Origin: an uncultured bacterium
GTDB lineage: Bacteria; Verrucomicrobiota; Lentisphaeria; Victivallales; UBA1829
DNA: 64,000 nt
Direction: 5' to 3'
Assembly (NCBI GenBank): GCA_900548385.1
Contig: URKJ01000014.1
Coordinates: 27,398 to 91,397 of the forward strand
Shown here in pieces: positions 1-8,484 of this stretch. The number at the start of each line of letters is the position of its first letter. Positions within the stretch are counted from its first letter, which is position 1. The position numbers and the translations under genes were made by a program. The notes beneath the pieces are model-generated. The model was given only the letters and a program-made list of their open reading frames with translations. It made no database searches and was not told where the DNA came from.

Positions 1-961
1 AGGCACGCCCCTTGATCCGGCGACTCTCCCGGACCCCGATCTCCGGTGCCACGGAATAGATCTGCGCCCGCTCAAAACCGGGAACCTCCCGGCGGATCCA
101 TGAAATGAACTGACGCATCTGCCGCCGTCCCTCAATCTCCGCATCGGAATGTTCGACCGCATCTATCGCGGATTTGCCAAGCACACGCGTCGTATTGAAG
201 TGGCAGACACCGTCCTCAAAACCGTAATCGATCATCAGCACGTTGTCGCGCTTGCATTCAATTTCGCCGCGCGCCTGCGCCTCGCGGTACAGACGCTGCA
301 TCTCGTCACGGTTCAGACGGCTCTTGTCTACATGCGAAAGTTTGAAACAAAGCGTCATCGGCTGACAAAGTCCGTGTTCCCGGTCTCCGTACTCGAATTC
401 GCACCCGGCAAGCGCGGCGAGTTCGCCGTCTCCGGTGGCGTCGATATACTGTTTGGCGCGGATCGCGGCAAATCCCGACCGGGTATGAAACACCGCATAA
501 GCAATGCGCCGTCCATCACGCACCACACCGACAAGCCGGAAATGATACCGGAGCCGGACTCCCGCATCCAGACAGACGTCTTCCATCGCCAGCGCGATCA
601 GGTCTTTGGAAACCGTCAGATTGAGTCCGTCCCAGACGGTCGAATCTTCCGTGAACGTGAACTTGCCGTCGAAATAGCTCTGCATCCGCTTCATCAGCCG
701 GGTATAAACGGGACGGTCCATCGCAAACGCCTCTCCGGCCTTCCCGCTCTCCGAATAATGATTGCGCATCATAGGTGTGATCTCTCCGAATGTGGCGGTT
801 CCGCCCATGCACCCGTGCTGTTCGGCCAGAACGACTTCCGCACCGCACTCCGCCGCCATGACCGCCGCGCCCGTTCCGCCCGGCCCGCCTCCGATTACGA
901 GAACTTCACATTCGTCGATCACGGGAATCTGCTCATTCAACTGATACGGTACCGTTTCCAT
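1..961 (-). CDS. FAD-dependent oxidoreductase (FAD_oxidored family), C-terminus outside window
   Basis: The minus-strand frame opens with ATG at 961, preceded by a good AAAGGAG ribosome site, and runs without a stop to the window edge, giving 320 residues. The N-terminus has a dinucleotide-binding Rossmann loop, GGGPGG at residues 24-29, followed by a GAEVVLAEQ strand and a CMGGTA stretch. A second FAD-contact segment, QYIDATGDGELA, lies in the middle. This layout is that of the FAD_oxidored family, often found in Planctomycetes, Verrucomicrobia and Lentisphaerota beside carbohydrate genes; the substrates are mostly unknown. It is transcribed away from an AraC-type regulator at 1118, which may control it. 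The 3' end is missing only because the window stops. Confidence 0.82.
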   Translation of the reverse strand, partial: METVPYQLNEQIPVIDECEVLVIGGGPGGTGAAVMAAECGAEVVLAEQHGCMGGTATFGEITPMMRNHYSESGKAGEAFAMDRPVYTRLMKRMQSYFDGKFTFTEDSTVWDGLNLTVSKDLIALAMEDVCLDAGVRLRYHFRLVGVVRDGRRIAYAVFHTRSGFAAIRAKQYIDATGDGELAALAGCEFEYGDREHGLCQPMTLCFKLSHVDKSRLNRDEMQRLYREAQARGEIECKRDNVLMIDYGFEDGVCHFNTTRVLGKSAIDAVEHSDAEIEGRRQMRQFISWIRREVPGFERAQIYSVAPEIGVRESRRIKGRA

Positions 962-1117
962 AAAAAAACTCCTTTTTTTAGAAATTGAAAAACGCCGTTT
1001 TTCCGTCTTTTCAAATAGTATAACGGAAAATCTGCGGAAAAACTATTGTTTCCCCTGCTGAAAAAATTGCTTTTTATGCTGTTTGATGTATTTTATCCGG
1101 AAAAGGAGTTGCGTCAA

Positions 1118-1948
1118 ATGTTGAAAATTCCGGATCAGGCAATCGCCGCCTTTGAATATTTCACCCGGACCCGGCTGATCACCTACGTTCAGGATCCGCT
1201 TCTGAATCTGGCAATCACTCATAAGATCCATGATTCCGCGAACTGTTTTCTGGCAAAACGGGACTCCGTGGAAAAATGCTATCATTTCGACTGCGTGCAT
1301 TTTATTCCCGAACGCTGGCTTTACCGGAACGGTGCGCTCAAACTCTGCCGTGCGGGAATTCTGGAATGGATCATGCCGGTGATGAACGGCGACCGGCTGC
1401 TCTGCATTCTCAACGCCGGAATACGCAAGCCGCCCGCCGTTCTGCCGGACGATCTGCCTGTATACCGGGCGCCGCAGCATGGCGGTGCGGAATTCCTGAA
1501 CGGACTGCAAACCGCCGATGAAACCGAACTGCGTATGGTGCTGGAAGCTCTGCGCCAGCTCGCGGCGCGGCTGCTGCAATGGCACACGGCAATGCGTGAT
1601 TCCGCCTATACGGAAAGCGACTTGTCCCGTGCCGACCGAATCCGTTGTCTCGTCAATCAGAATCCGGGCATGCGGAACGGTATGAAACAGCTCGCCAAGC
1701 GCCTGAACCTGAGTCTGAGCCGGACCGCCCATGTGGTGCGCGAAGAGACCGGCTGCGGATTCAAGGAACTCCAGCTTGCAAACCGGCTGAATTACGCCTC
1801 CGCGCTTCTGCGGACAACCGATCTGCCGGTCGCGGAAGTCGCACGGAACAGCGGTTTCGCCACTCTCCCGAACTTTCACCGCCTGTTCCGTCAACGGTTC
1901 GGGAAGACTCCGCTCGTCTACCGGAAAACCGCCAGACGGGAATCCTGA
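1118..1948 (+). CDS. AraC-family transcriptional regulator
   Basis: The last 100 residues carry two helix-turn-helix units of the AraC/HTH_18 type: a first one around MKQLAKRLNLSLSRTAHVV and a second in LPVAEVARNSGFATLPNFHRLFRQRFGKTP, the classic second-helix signature. The first 150 residues form a cysteine- and histidine-containing sensor region that I cannot assign firmly; it may be PocR-like. I start at ATG 1118 because AAAAGGAG lies nine bases upstream; an in-frame TTG at 1046 has no such site. The protein is 276 residues. It is divergent from the FAD oxidoreductase, the usual arrangement for an AraC activator and its target, but the ligand is unknown. Confidence 0.85.
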   Translation: MLKIPDQAIAAFEYFTRTRLITYVQDPLLNLAITHKIHDSANCFLAKRDSVEKCYHFDCVHFIPERWLYRNGALKLCRAGILEWIMPVMNGDRLLCILNAGIRKPPAVLPDDLPVYRAPQHGGAEFLNGLQTADETELRMVLEALRQLAARLLQWHTAMRDSAYTESDLSRADRIRCLVNQNPGMRNGMKQLAKRLNLSLSRTAHVVREETGCGFKELQLANRLNYASALLRTTDLPVAEVARNSGFATLPNFHRLFRQRFGKTPLVYRKTARRES

Positions 1949-1980
1949 TTTTTCCCGCTCCGGAAAAACACAGAAACCGA

Positions 1981-2017
1981 CCGGCTCTCTCAAATTCAAC
2001 GGAATGCGCAGAGCCGG
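1981..2017. terminator. Hairpin between convergent AraC and waaG-like genes
   Basis: An inverted repeat CCGGCTCT / AGAGCCGG with a 21-base loop lies in the 80-base gap between two converging genes. T-runs on both sides are short (GTTTT on the plus side, CGGTTTCTGTG on the minus side), so this is at best a weak bidirectional terminator. Confidence 0.4.
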
Positions 2018-2028
2018 CGAATGCCGTT

Positions 2029-3144
2029 TTACCGACTTTTTACGAACTCCTCCAACGCATCAACGGCAACATCGGCACGGCGGTAGAAATCCGCCGTCGC
2101 CGCATATCCGCGGGTTCTCTCCGCCAGTTCGGGAAGACGCGGCAGAGCCTCCGCCAACATGGAATTCAGCACGGATTGCGGAGCGCCCTCCGGCACGACG
2201 AGCCCGGCGGCGTCCCGCACGAAATTACTGAATCCGCACTCTTCCGTGCAAAGAACGGGCAGTCCGGCGGCGATTCCCTCCACCAGCACGGTCCCGGTCG
2301 CCTCGTTGCGCGACGGATGAACCATCAGGTCCGCGGCAAGCAGAAGTTCCGGAACATCGTTCCTCCCACCGGTAAACACGACCTGTTCCGCAACGCCGAG
2401 CCGCTTCGCCAGAGCCGCACATCCGCCGTCGGAAGCGCGGCCGACAAAATACAGAACACAGCGGTCCCGCAGCGCTTCCGGCAGAGACGCAAGCGCTTCA
2501 ATCACCCGGAAGCCGCCTTTCAAACGGAAATTGGACCCGACCAGAATCAGCATGATCCGATCCGCCGCGATTCCCAGCTCCGCACGTTTCCGCGTCCGGA
2601 TCTCCTCCGCGTTTTCCGGACGGCGGCAGTTCCCGTTCATCCCCGGCGGCAGATAGAGAAAACGTTCCTCCGGCGTGTGATAAACATTTCTGAAATCGGC
2701 AATCTGACGCGGAGCAATATAAAAAATACGGGTCGGCGACGCCGGATCGAACACTGCGCGCTCCTGTTTCAGGAACGCCCGGTAACGCGGATTGAGCATC
2801 CTCACCAACGCCGAATGCTTGCGGGGAAACTCCACGGCAAGACAGTTGTCCGCGGAAAAATAAAAGTCGCCTCCCGCCATACGGTTGAAGACCAGACGGG
2901 CGTCGAACCCGCCCGATTGCGCACGAAACAGCGTTTCGAACTGCCGGGCGCGACCGTGATTGCTCCATGCAGTCGTGCGGAGCAGACGGAGTTCCACGCC
3001 ATCCGGCGGCGGATCGCCGTCCCACGACGATGCAAACACGGTAACGCGGTGTCCGCGGCGGACGGCGGCTTCCGCCATTCTCAACATATCGCGCTGAAGT
3101 CCACCGAACGGGAAATATTTAAAAATCGCAAACGCAAAATTCAT
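2029..3144 (-). CDS. waaG: WaaG-type LPS core glycosyltransferase (GT4 fold)
   Basis: The 371-residue protein begins MNFAFAIFKYFPFGGLQRDM, nearly the E. coli WaaG (RfaG) start, whose YFPFGGLQRDF segment forms part of the donor/acceptor site. The C-terminal half has the retaining GT-B signature: GSNFRLKGG, a VFTGGRNDVPELLLAADLMVHPS stretch and E-x7-E-like NEATGTVLVEGIAAGLPVL. WaaG adds glucose from UDP-glucose to heptose II of the LPS inner core at the cytoplasmic face of the inner membrane. Here the donor and acceptor sugars are inferred only. No other LPS gene is adjacent. A near-consensus sigma70 promoter precedes it (3168-3196). It points to an organism with an outer membrane. Confidence 0.78.
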   Translation of the reverse strand: MNFAFAIFKYFPFGGLQRDMLRMAEAAVRRGHRVTVFASSWDGDPPPDGVELRLLRTTAWSNHGRARQFETLFRAQSGGFDARLVFNRMAGGDFYFSADNCLAVEFPRKHSALVRMLNPRYRAFLKQERAVFDPASPTRIFYIAPRQIADFRNVYHTPEERFLYLPPGMNGNCRRPENAEEIRTRKRAELGIAADRIMLILVGSNFRLKGGFRVIEALASLPEALRDRCVLYFVGRASDGGCAALAKRLGVAEQVVFTGGRNDVPELLLAADLMVHPSRNEATGTVLVEGIAAGLPVLCTEECGFSNFVRDAAGLVVPEGAPQSVLNSMLAEALPRLPELAERTRGYAATADFYRRADVAVDALEEFVKSR

Positions 3145-3167
3145 GATTTACCTCAAGTTGACCGCAT

Positions 3168-3196
3168 AATATACGGACTCCGGACCGGAAAGTCAA
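3168..3196 (-). promoter_or_regulatory. Sigma70-like promoter of the waaG-like gene
   Basis: On the minus strand TTGACT (3196-3191) and TATATT (3173-3168) are 17 bases apart, and the -10 lies about 25 bases before the ATG at 3144. Spacing and both hexamers fit the housekeeping consensus well. Confidence 0.65.
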
Positions 3197-3243
3197 ACCG
3201 GATCCGGAACCGCGTCGGGAAAAATACGATGCAGGACGGGGCG

Positions 3244-3450
3244 TCACTCCCGTTCCCGCGCCTGTTCATACATGTATTCCATGAACTCGCGGAACGTGAA
3301 TTCATAGCCGAGCTGCCCGGCAAGACGGATAAACGCGTCAATAACATCTTCCTGTTGTGAGTAGATGTTCTGGAACGACATCGCCCGGCGCCGCAGCTCC
3401 GGATCGCGTTCCAGATGCGCATAAAAAAGACGGATGCTCTCTCTGCTCAT
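3244..3450 (-). CDS. Nif11-domain small protein
   Basis: This 68-residue protein (MSRESIRLFYAHLERDPELRRR ... DVIDAFIRLAGQLGYEFTFREF) has the Nif11 pattern: an N-terminal helix, a D-PEL turn, and an A-x-LGYEFT segment near the end. Nif11 domains occur alone in nitrogen-fixing bacteria with unknown role and as leader peptides of ribosomally made natural products. This one ends soon after the domain, with no Gly-Gly cleavage site or core peptide, so a stand-alone regulatory or binding role is more likely. Its ATG overlaps the stop of the upstream U32 gene by four bases, so the two are probably translationally coupled. Confidence 0.72.
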   Translation of the reverse strand: MSRESIRLFYAHLERDPELRRRAMSFQNIYSQQEDVIDAFIRLAGQLGYEFTFREFMEYMYEQARERE

Positions 3451-4688
3451 GAACGGCTCCTTTCCGTAAGTTTATAGACTTTATCATTCGCCCGCAGACG
3501 GACAGGCGAAAGAAAAGTGACATTCATCCCTTTCACGGCAGGATTGACGGCTGTCCCGTCAAGCAGAAATTCTCCGACCTGCAGTTCCTGTGCGCCGGTC
3601 GTGCTCCCGGTGACAAGAATCCGGTCTCCGCCCGCAAGCTCGCCGGAAGTCATCTGCAGTTCCGCGACTTCCGGCTTCTTATAATAATTGACGATTCTGC
3701 CGACATACTCTTTCTGAACGGTCGCCTGACTGTCACCGCACGCCGCCCACTCGCCAAGTTTGTGGCCAAGGTAATAGCCGCCTTTCCAGAAACCGCGGTT
3801 GAACACTTCCGCCAACGACGCTTCCCAGTCGGCGAGCTGCTCCGGACGCAGTTTCCCGCCGCGCAGCCACTGATCGAGAGCGGCGCGGTAGGTCCGTACC
3901 ACATGGGCGACATAATCGGCGGAACGGCCGCGTCCTTCGATTTTCAACACAAAAACTCCGCTTGCAAGAATCCGGTCAAAGAATTCCAGCGTGCAGAGAT
4001 CGCGCGGAGACATGACATAACGGTTGTCGATTTCAAACTCCGTTCCGGTCTCGGTGTCGCGCACCGTGTAGGAACGGCGGCAGTTCTGAAAACACGCCCC
4101 CCGGTTGGCGGACGAATTGTATGCGGCAAGGCTCATGTAGCATTTTCCGGAAACCGCCACACAGAGCGCGCCGTGAATAAAAATTTCCACTTTGACCAGT
4201 TCGCCGGAAGGACCGCAGATCCGTTCTTCGCGGATTCCGGAGCAGATACGGGAAATCTGTTCCAGAGTCAGTTCGCGCGCCAACACCACAACATCGGCGA
4301 ACTGCGAGTAAAAACGCACGGTTTCCAGGTTGGAAATGTTCGCCTGCACGGACAGATGAACCGACAGCCCGGCTTCCCGTGCGATCCGCATGACAGCCGG
4401 ATCGGAAACAATCACCGCATCAATTCCCGCCTCTTTCGCGGCACGGCAAAGACTCCTGACCTCATCCAGTTCGGAATCGTAAACGATCGTATTGACCGCG
4501 AGCCATGCTTCCGCCTTCCGGGCATGACAGCGCGCAGCAACCTCCGGCAGATCCGACGCCGAAAAATTGACCGTGGCATTGGAGCGCATATTCAGTTTGC
4601 CGACGCCGAAATAAACGGCGTCCGCTCCATTCTGCAATGCGGCTTCCAGCGATTCGAAACTCCCGGCGGGAGCAAGTAAAAGCGGCAT
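3447..4688 (-). CDS. U32 family peptidase-like protein, TrhP/YegQ type
   Basis: The 413-residue protein starts LLAPAGSFESLEAALQNGADAVYFG, the standard opening of the U32 (PrtC/YegQ) family, and holds the family signature VKVEIFIHGALCVAVSGKC followed by conserved cysteines in NRGACFQNCRRSY, likely iron-sulfur ligands. Members with this architecture (TrhP, formerly YegQ) are needed for prephenate-dependent 5-hydroxylation of uridine 34 in tRNA; others act in ubiquinone synthesis or rRNA hydroxylation. The collagenase activity once given to the family is not supported here. The stop codon overlaps the start of a Nif11-domain gene. The tRNA role is inferred from family resemblance. Confidence 0.82.
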   Translation of the reverse strand: MPLLLAPAGSFESLEAALQNGADAVYFGVGKLNMRSNATVNFSASDLPEVAARCHARKAEAWLAVNTIVYDSELDEVRSLCRAAKEAGIDAVIVSDPAVMRIAREAGLSVHLSVQANISNLETVRFYSQFADVVVLARELTLEQISRICSGIREERICGPSGELVKVEIFIHGALCVAVSGKCYMSLAAYNSSANRGACFQNCRRSYTVRDTETGTEFEIDNRYVMSPRDLCTLEFFDRILASGVFVLKIEGRGRSADYVAHVVRTYRAALDQWLRGGKLRPEQLADWEASLAEVFNRGFWKGGYYLGHKLGEWAACGDSQATVQKEYVGRIVNYYKKPEVAELQMTSGELAGGDRILVTGSTTGAQELQVGEFLLDGTAVNPAVKGMNVTFLSPVRLRANDKVYKLTERSRS

Positions 4689-4821
4689 ATCTTCATCCTT
4701 TCCGGTTTACCGTGTAATGTAATATGATTTCCGCATTTTTCAACAGGCGATCACTGGAAAGCAAGAAAAGCCGGGATATATTACATCCGTATTCAAAATA
4801 ATCAATATAAGGAAACAACCG

Positions 4822-5406
4822 ATGCAGATCATCCCGTTTTGCGACTCCCTGCTGGAAGCGGCAGGCGAACTCACGCTGAAAGTCTGGAGCAACGAGATCC
4901 CGGAAATCCCCGTCCCGTTCCGTCCGCGTCTGTACCGCTATCTTGTCCGCTATTATTATATGCCGGAATCCGCCTTGAACTTCGCCGCGGAGGAAGACGG
5001 AGCTCTCTGCGCTCTTCTTCTGGCGGCTCCGGTTCAGGCGGTGCATTCGACGGATGCGGATCAGTGGATCATGGAACAGCTGAAAAACGATGAAGAAAAA
5101 CAGGTCTTTTCCGTCTACAAAAATTATCTGGACAGCAACCGTGCCGCGGAAAAGAAGTTTGCCCGGCCGGACGAAGCCGCTCTGCTTCTGTTTGAAAGCG
5201 TCCGGAAAGGCGCCGGAAGAATGCTTCTGCAGGAGTTTGAACGCGGCTGCCGCGACCGGAAAATCCCCGGCATGCTGTTATGGACCGATGAAACCTGCGA
5301 TTTCGATTACTACAACCGCAACGGTTTTACCGCCGTCGCCGACTTTCAATCGGTTCCGCTGTTCGGCAGGCAATTCCGGACCTGGCTGTTCCGGAAAGAA
5401 TTCTGA
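4822..5406 (+). CDS. GNAT-family N-acetyltransferase
   Basis: The 194-residue protein looks like a GNAT: N-terminal helix-rich acceptor region, then an acetyl-CoA region around GAGRMLLQEFERGCRDRKIPGMLLWTDETCDFDYYNRNGF, where FYxxxGF is the usual family end. The pyrophosphate-binding loop is degenerate (KGAGRML in place of R/QxxGxG/A). It begins at ATG 4822 with AAGGAA upstream. It stands alone, divergent from the U32 gene, and its acceptor cannot be predicted. Confidence 0.7.
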   Translation: MQIIPFCDSLLEAAGELTLKVWSNEIPEIPVPFRPRLYRYLVRYYYMPESALNFAAEEDGALCALLLAAPVQAVHSTDADQWIMEQLKNDEEKQVFSVYKNYLDSNRAAEKKFARPDEAALLLFESVRKGAGRMLLQEFERGCRDRKIPGMLLWTDETCDFDYYNRNGFTAVADFQSVPLFGRQFRTWLFRKEF

Positions 5407-5522
5407 TCCCGTTTCCTCCGCATAATTTCCCGATTTTTCAGCAACGGAGAGTAGCATAAACCCGGAAACGGGGTTATATTATTCTGAATATATCAAAAAT
5501 CAGGAAACGGACACGGTCGGTT

Positions 5523-5855
5523 ATGAAATTTCTGATCTCATTCCTGTTGTTTTTTACAGGAATCGTGCTTGGGCTCGCCGCAGGCGGAGCAGGATTGATC
5601 CTGCTCGGATCCGGAGCGGCGGAAGGGTGGCGCACAGCCGGGATTTCTCCCGGATTCTGGGGCTATCTGATGCTCTCCGTCCTGAATGCGATGATGTCTC
5701 TGGGGCTGATCCTCGCGATCGTCTCGGCGGTCAGTGCGGCAGGGTTGTGCCTGCTGAGTTTTATTTTCAAAAGCTGGACCCGTGCGGTCGTCGCCGGAGC
5801 GATGTGCTTCGGTTCCGTCAGCGTCTGGCTCTACTTGCTGGAGTGTAAATTATGA
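5523..5855 (+). CDS. Small membrane protein, function unknown
   Basis: The 110-residue product has three hydrophobic segments (about residues 1-30, 45-70 and 78-105) and few charged residues, so it is an inner-membrane protein. I recognise no family. Its stop overlaps the ispF start (ATGA at 5852), so it is the first gene of the ispF-folE-dtd-dxr-rseP-ispG run. The ribosome site is poor: AGGA lies about 18 bases upstream. An AT-rich stretch at about 5475-5505 may hold the operon promoter. Confidence 0.65.
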   Translation: MKFLISFLLFFTGIVLGLAAGGAGLILLGSGAAEGWRTAGISPGFWGYLMLSVLNAMMSLGLILAIVSAVSAAGLCLLSFIFKSWTRAVVAGAMCFGSVSVWLYLLECKL

Positions 5856-6334
5856 ACAGATTCCGTATCGGAAACGGATACGACGCCCACCGCTTTGCGG
5901 AAGGTCGTCCGCTGATTCTCTGCGGCGTGGAAATTCCGTATGAGCGCGGACTCGCCGGGCACAGCGACGCCGACGCCGCCGCCCATGCGCTCACGGACGC
6001 CCTGCTCGGCGCCCTCGCGCTCGGCGACATCGGAAAAATGTTTCCCGACTCCGACGAGCAGTTCCGCGGAGCCGACAGCATCGGTCTGCTGAAACAGGCA
6101 TTCGCCCGTCCGGAATTCGCGGACTGGGCAATATCCAATATCGACATGACGATCGTCGCCCAGCGTCCGAAGATTTCGCCGTTCACCGCCGCCATGCGGG
6201 AACGGATCGCGTCGGCGCTCGGAATCACGGCGGATCAGGTTTCCATCAAAGGCAAAACAACGGAGGGCATGGGATTCTGCGGACGCGGCGAAGGCATCGA
6301 AGCGTATGCGGCGGTCCTGCTCGAAAGAAAGTGA
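5852..6334 (+). CDS. ispF: 2-C-methyl-D-erythritol 2,4-cyclodiphosphate synthase
   Basis: IspF cyclises CDP-methylerythritol 2-phosphate to the 2,4-cyclodiphosphate, releasing CMP, in the MEP isoprenoid pathway. The 160-residue protein has the zinc-binding start RIGNGYDAHRF (Asp-x-His), the GHSDADAAAHALTDALLGA motif, the FPDSD loop, and the KGKTTEGMGFCGRGEGI segment at the C-terminus, all at normal positions. It starts inside the stop of the small membrane protein. dxr and ispG, two more pathway genes, lie downstream in the same run. Confidence 0.97.
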   Translation: MNRFRIGNGYDAHRFAEGRPLILCGVEIPYERGLAGHSDADAAAHALTDALLGALALGDIGKMFPDSDEQFRGADSIGLLKQAFARPEFADWAISNIDMTIVAQRPKISPFTAAMRERIASALGITADQVSIKGKTTEGMGFCGRGEGIEAYAAVLLERK

Positions 6335-6344
6335 GAAAAGTAGT

Positions 6345-6893
6345 ATGATCGAAGAAGAAATCCGGCAGATTCTGCTTGACCTCGGCGAGGATCCCGAACG
6401 CGAAGGACTCGTCAAAACTCCGGAACGCGTCCGGAAAAGTCTTCAGTTCCTGACCCGCGGATACAAACAGGACATCAACGCGGTCATCAACGGCGCGATC
6501 TTCAACGAGGATTGCGACGATATGATCATTGTCCGCGACATTGAATTTTACAGCATGTGCGAACATCACATGCTTCCGTTTTTCGGCAAATGCCACATCG
6601 GCTACGTTCCGAACGGCAAAGTATTCGGCGTCAGCAAGCTGGCGCGTCTGGTGGACGTATTCGCCCGACGCCTTCAGATTCAGGAGCGCATGACCCGGCA
6701 GATCGCCGCGCAGATCATGGAAAGCATCGCGCCGGAAGGCGTCGGCGTGGTGGTCGAAGCCCAGCACCTCTGCATGCTGATGCGCGGAGTCGAAAAACAG
6801 AATTCCGTGATGAAAACCTCCTGCATGCTCGGCAGTTTCCGCCGCGAACAGGCGACCCGGCTGGAATTTCTCAACCTCATCAAAAAGGGATAA
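6345..6893 (+). CDS. folE: GTP cyclohydrolase I
   Basis: FolE turns GTP into 7,8-dihydroneopterin triphosphate for folate and, in many bacteria, queuosine. The 182-residue protein shows RDIEFYSMCEHHMLPFFGKCHIGYVP, with the zinc ligands Cys and His, then the VFGVSKLARLVD core, RLQIQERMTRQIA, and the second zinc Cys in AQHLCMLMRGVEKQNS. I start at ATG 6345; a longer frame from 6306 would begin inside ispF and add residues not seen in the family. A QueH gene at 11244 is the only other possible queuosine gene nearby. Confidence 0.97.
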   Translation: MIEEEIRQILLDLGEDPEREGLVKTPERVRKSLQFLTRGYKQDINAVINGAIFNEDCDDMIIVRDIEFYSMCEHHMLPFFGKCHIGYVPNGKVFGVSKLARLVDVFARRLQIQERMTRQIAAQIMESIAPEGVGVVVEAQHLCMLMRGVEKQNSVMKTSCMLGSFRREQATRLEFLNLIKKG

Positions 6894-6896
6894 ATC

Positions 6897-7343
6897 ATGC
6901 GGCTTCTGATCCAGCGCGCGGCAAAAGGCTCCGTCTCCATCGGCGGAGAAACCGTCGGCAGAACGGGAAAAGGACTCGTTGTCCTGGTCGGCGTAACGCA
7001 TACCGACACCGAAGCCGATGCGGAGTATCTGGCGAACAAGTGCGTCAATCTGCGCATTTTCACGGATGAGAACGACAAAATGAATCTTTCCCTGCTCGAC
7101 ATCGGGGGCGGAATGCTGGCGATCTCGCAGTTCACGCTTTATGGCGACTGCGTCAAAGGCCGGCGGCCGGGATTCGATCTTGCCGCGCGACCGGAACTCG
7201 CGGAACCGCTGTATGAAAAATTCGTGGAACTGGTGCGGAACATGGGCGTCCCCGTGGAAACCGGACGCTTCGGAGCGGATATGATGGTGGAAATCCACAA
7301 CGACGGTCCCGTCACCTTTCTTCTGGAGAGCAAACCGAAATGA
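6897..7343 (+). CDS. dtd: D-aminoacyl-tRNA deacylase
   Basis: Dtd removes D-amino acids (and glycine mischarged on tRNA-Ala) from tRNAs. The 148-residue, full-length protein has the two catalytic-site motifs of the family: SQFTLYGD near residue 80 and NDGPVTFLLE near the C-terminus, where the Gly-Pro dipeptide closes the active site of the partner subunit. It follows folE by three bases and overlaps the dxr start by four bases. Confidence 0.96.
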   Translation: MRLLIQRAAKGSVSIGGETVGRTGKGLVVLVGVTHTDTEADAEYLANKCVNLRIFTDENDKMNLSLLDIGGGMLAISQFTLYGDCVKGRRPGFDLAARPELAEPLYEKFVELVRNMGVPVETGRFGADMMVEIHNDGPVTFLLESKPK

Positions 7344-8473
7344 GACGGATTGTCATACTGGGATCCACGGGGTCGGTCGGGGAAAACGCGGTGCGCGTAG
7401 CCGCCGCCCTGCACGACCGGATCCGGGTCGTCGGCGTAGTCGGCAACCGCAACACGAAACGCCTCGCGGAACAGGCGGCGCTGCTGAACTGCGAATTTGC
7501 GGCAACGGGAAATCCCGTCATGCTTGATGATCTCGCGTCGCGCGTACCGGACACCTGCCGGGCATACGCCGGAACGGAAAAGATCGCGGAACTGATTCAG
7601 TCGGACCGCGTGGACATGATCCTGTGCGCCATTGTCGGAACCGCCGGTTTTCCGCTCGTTCTGGCTGCGATCGATGCAGGAAAGGAAATCGCTCTCGCCA
7701 GCAAGGAAGTTCTGGTCATGGCGGGAACCATCGTCATGGAGGCGGTCCGGCAGAAAAATATCCGGTTAATTCCGGTGGACAGCGAACACAGCGCCATTTT
7801 CCAGTGTCTGCAAGGACACGGATCCGTGCGCAGCGTGATCCTGACCGCGAGCGGAGGACCGTTCCGCCGCTCAACGCCGGAGGAACTTGCGCGCGTGACC
7901 TGCGCCGAAGCGCTGAAGCATCCGACCTGGAACATGGGGCCGAAAGTCACCATTGATTCCGCAACGCTGATGAACAAAGCGCTGGAAATGGTTGAAGCGC
8001 ACCACCTGTTTCAGGCGGACGCGGACCATATCGGAGTGCTGGTGCATCCGCAGTCGATCGTGCATTCGATGGTGGAATTCACGGACGGTGCATTTCTGGC
8101 GCATATGAGCGTGCCGGATATGCGGTTTCCGATCCAGTATGCATTCACCTGGCCGGAACGCTGTGACGGCGGACTGGAACGTCTGGACCTGACCGCGCTT
8201 TCCGGGCTCACGTTCGAAAAACCGGACACCGGACGGTTCCCCTCGCTTCTGTATGCCGCGGAAGCGATCCGGCTCGGCGGAACGGCGGGAGCCGTGATGA
8301 ACGCGGCAAATGAAATCGCCGTGGAGCGGTTCTCAAAAGGCGGAATCGGATTTACAAAAATTTTTGATATTGTGGAACGGACAATGGGAAAGTTTGCAGA
8401 AGCGGGTCCCGCGGGGATGGACGCAATTCTGGAAGCGGACCGTAATTCACGCGCATACGCGCGTCAGCTGTAA
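7340..8473 (+). CDS. dxr: 1-deoxy-D-xylulose 5-phosphate reductoisomerase
   Basis: Dxr makes 2-C-methylerythritol 4-phosphate from DXP with NADPH, the committed MEP-pathway step. The 377-residue protein shows the NADPH loop GSTGSVGENA at residues 8-17, ALASKEVLVMAG, the metal site VDSEHSAIFQ, the SGGPFR phosphate loop, and HPTWNMGPKVTIDSATLMNKALE, the flexible lid and metal ligands. Length and order are typical. It overlaps dtd by four bases and is followed 11 bases later by rseP, with GGAG in the gap. Confidence 0.98.
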   Translation: MRRIVILGSTGSVGENAVRVAAALHDRIRVVGVVGNRNTKRLAEQAALLNCEFAATGNPVMLDDLASRVPDTCRAYAGTEKIAELIQSDRVDMILCAIVGTAGFPLVLAAIDAGKEIALASKEVLVMAGTIVMEAVRQKNIRLIPVDSEHSAIFQCLQGHGSVRSVILTASGGPFRRSTPEELARVTCAEALKHPTWNMGPKVTIDSATLMNKALEMVEAHHLFQADADHIGVLVHPQSIVHSMVEFTDGAFLAHMSVPDMRFPIQYAFTWPERCDGGLERLDLTALSGLTFEKPDTGRFPSLLYAAEAIRLGGTAGAVMNAANEIAVERFSKGGIGFTKIFDIVERTMGKFAEAGPAGMDAILEADRNSRAYARQL

Positions 8474-8484
8474 AGGAGTTTGAA

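Noticed and set aside
149..988. 279-codon plus-strand frame at the left edge
   Set aside because: It is antisense to an FAD oxidoreductase whose minus-strand frame has a Rossmann motif and a ribosome site; the plus-strand product resembles nothing.
3244..3450. Peptide natural-product (RiPP) gene cluster around the Nif11 gene
   Set aside because: No core peptide, cleavage motif, modification enzyme or exporter lies nearby.
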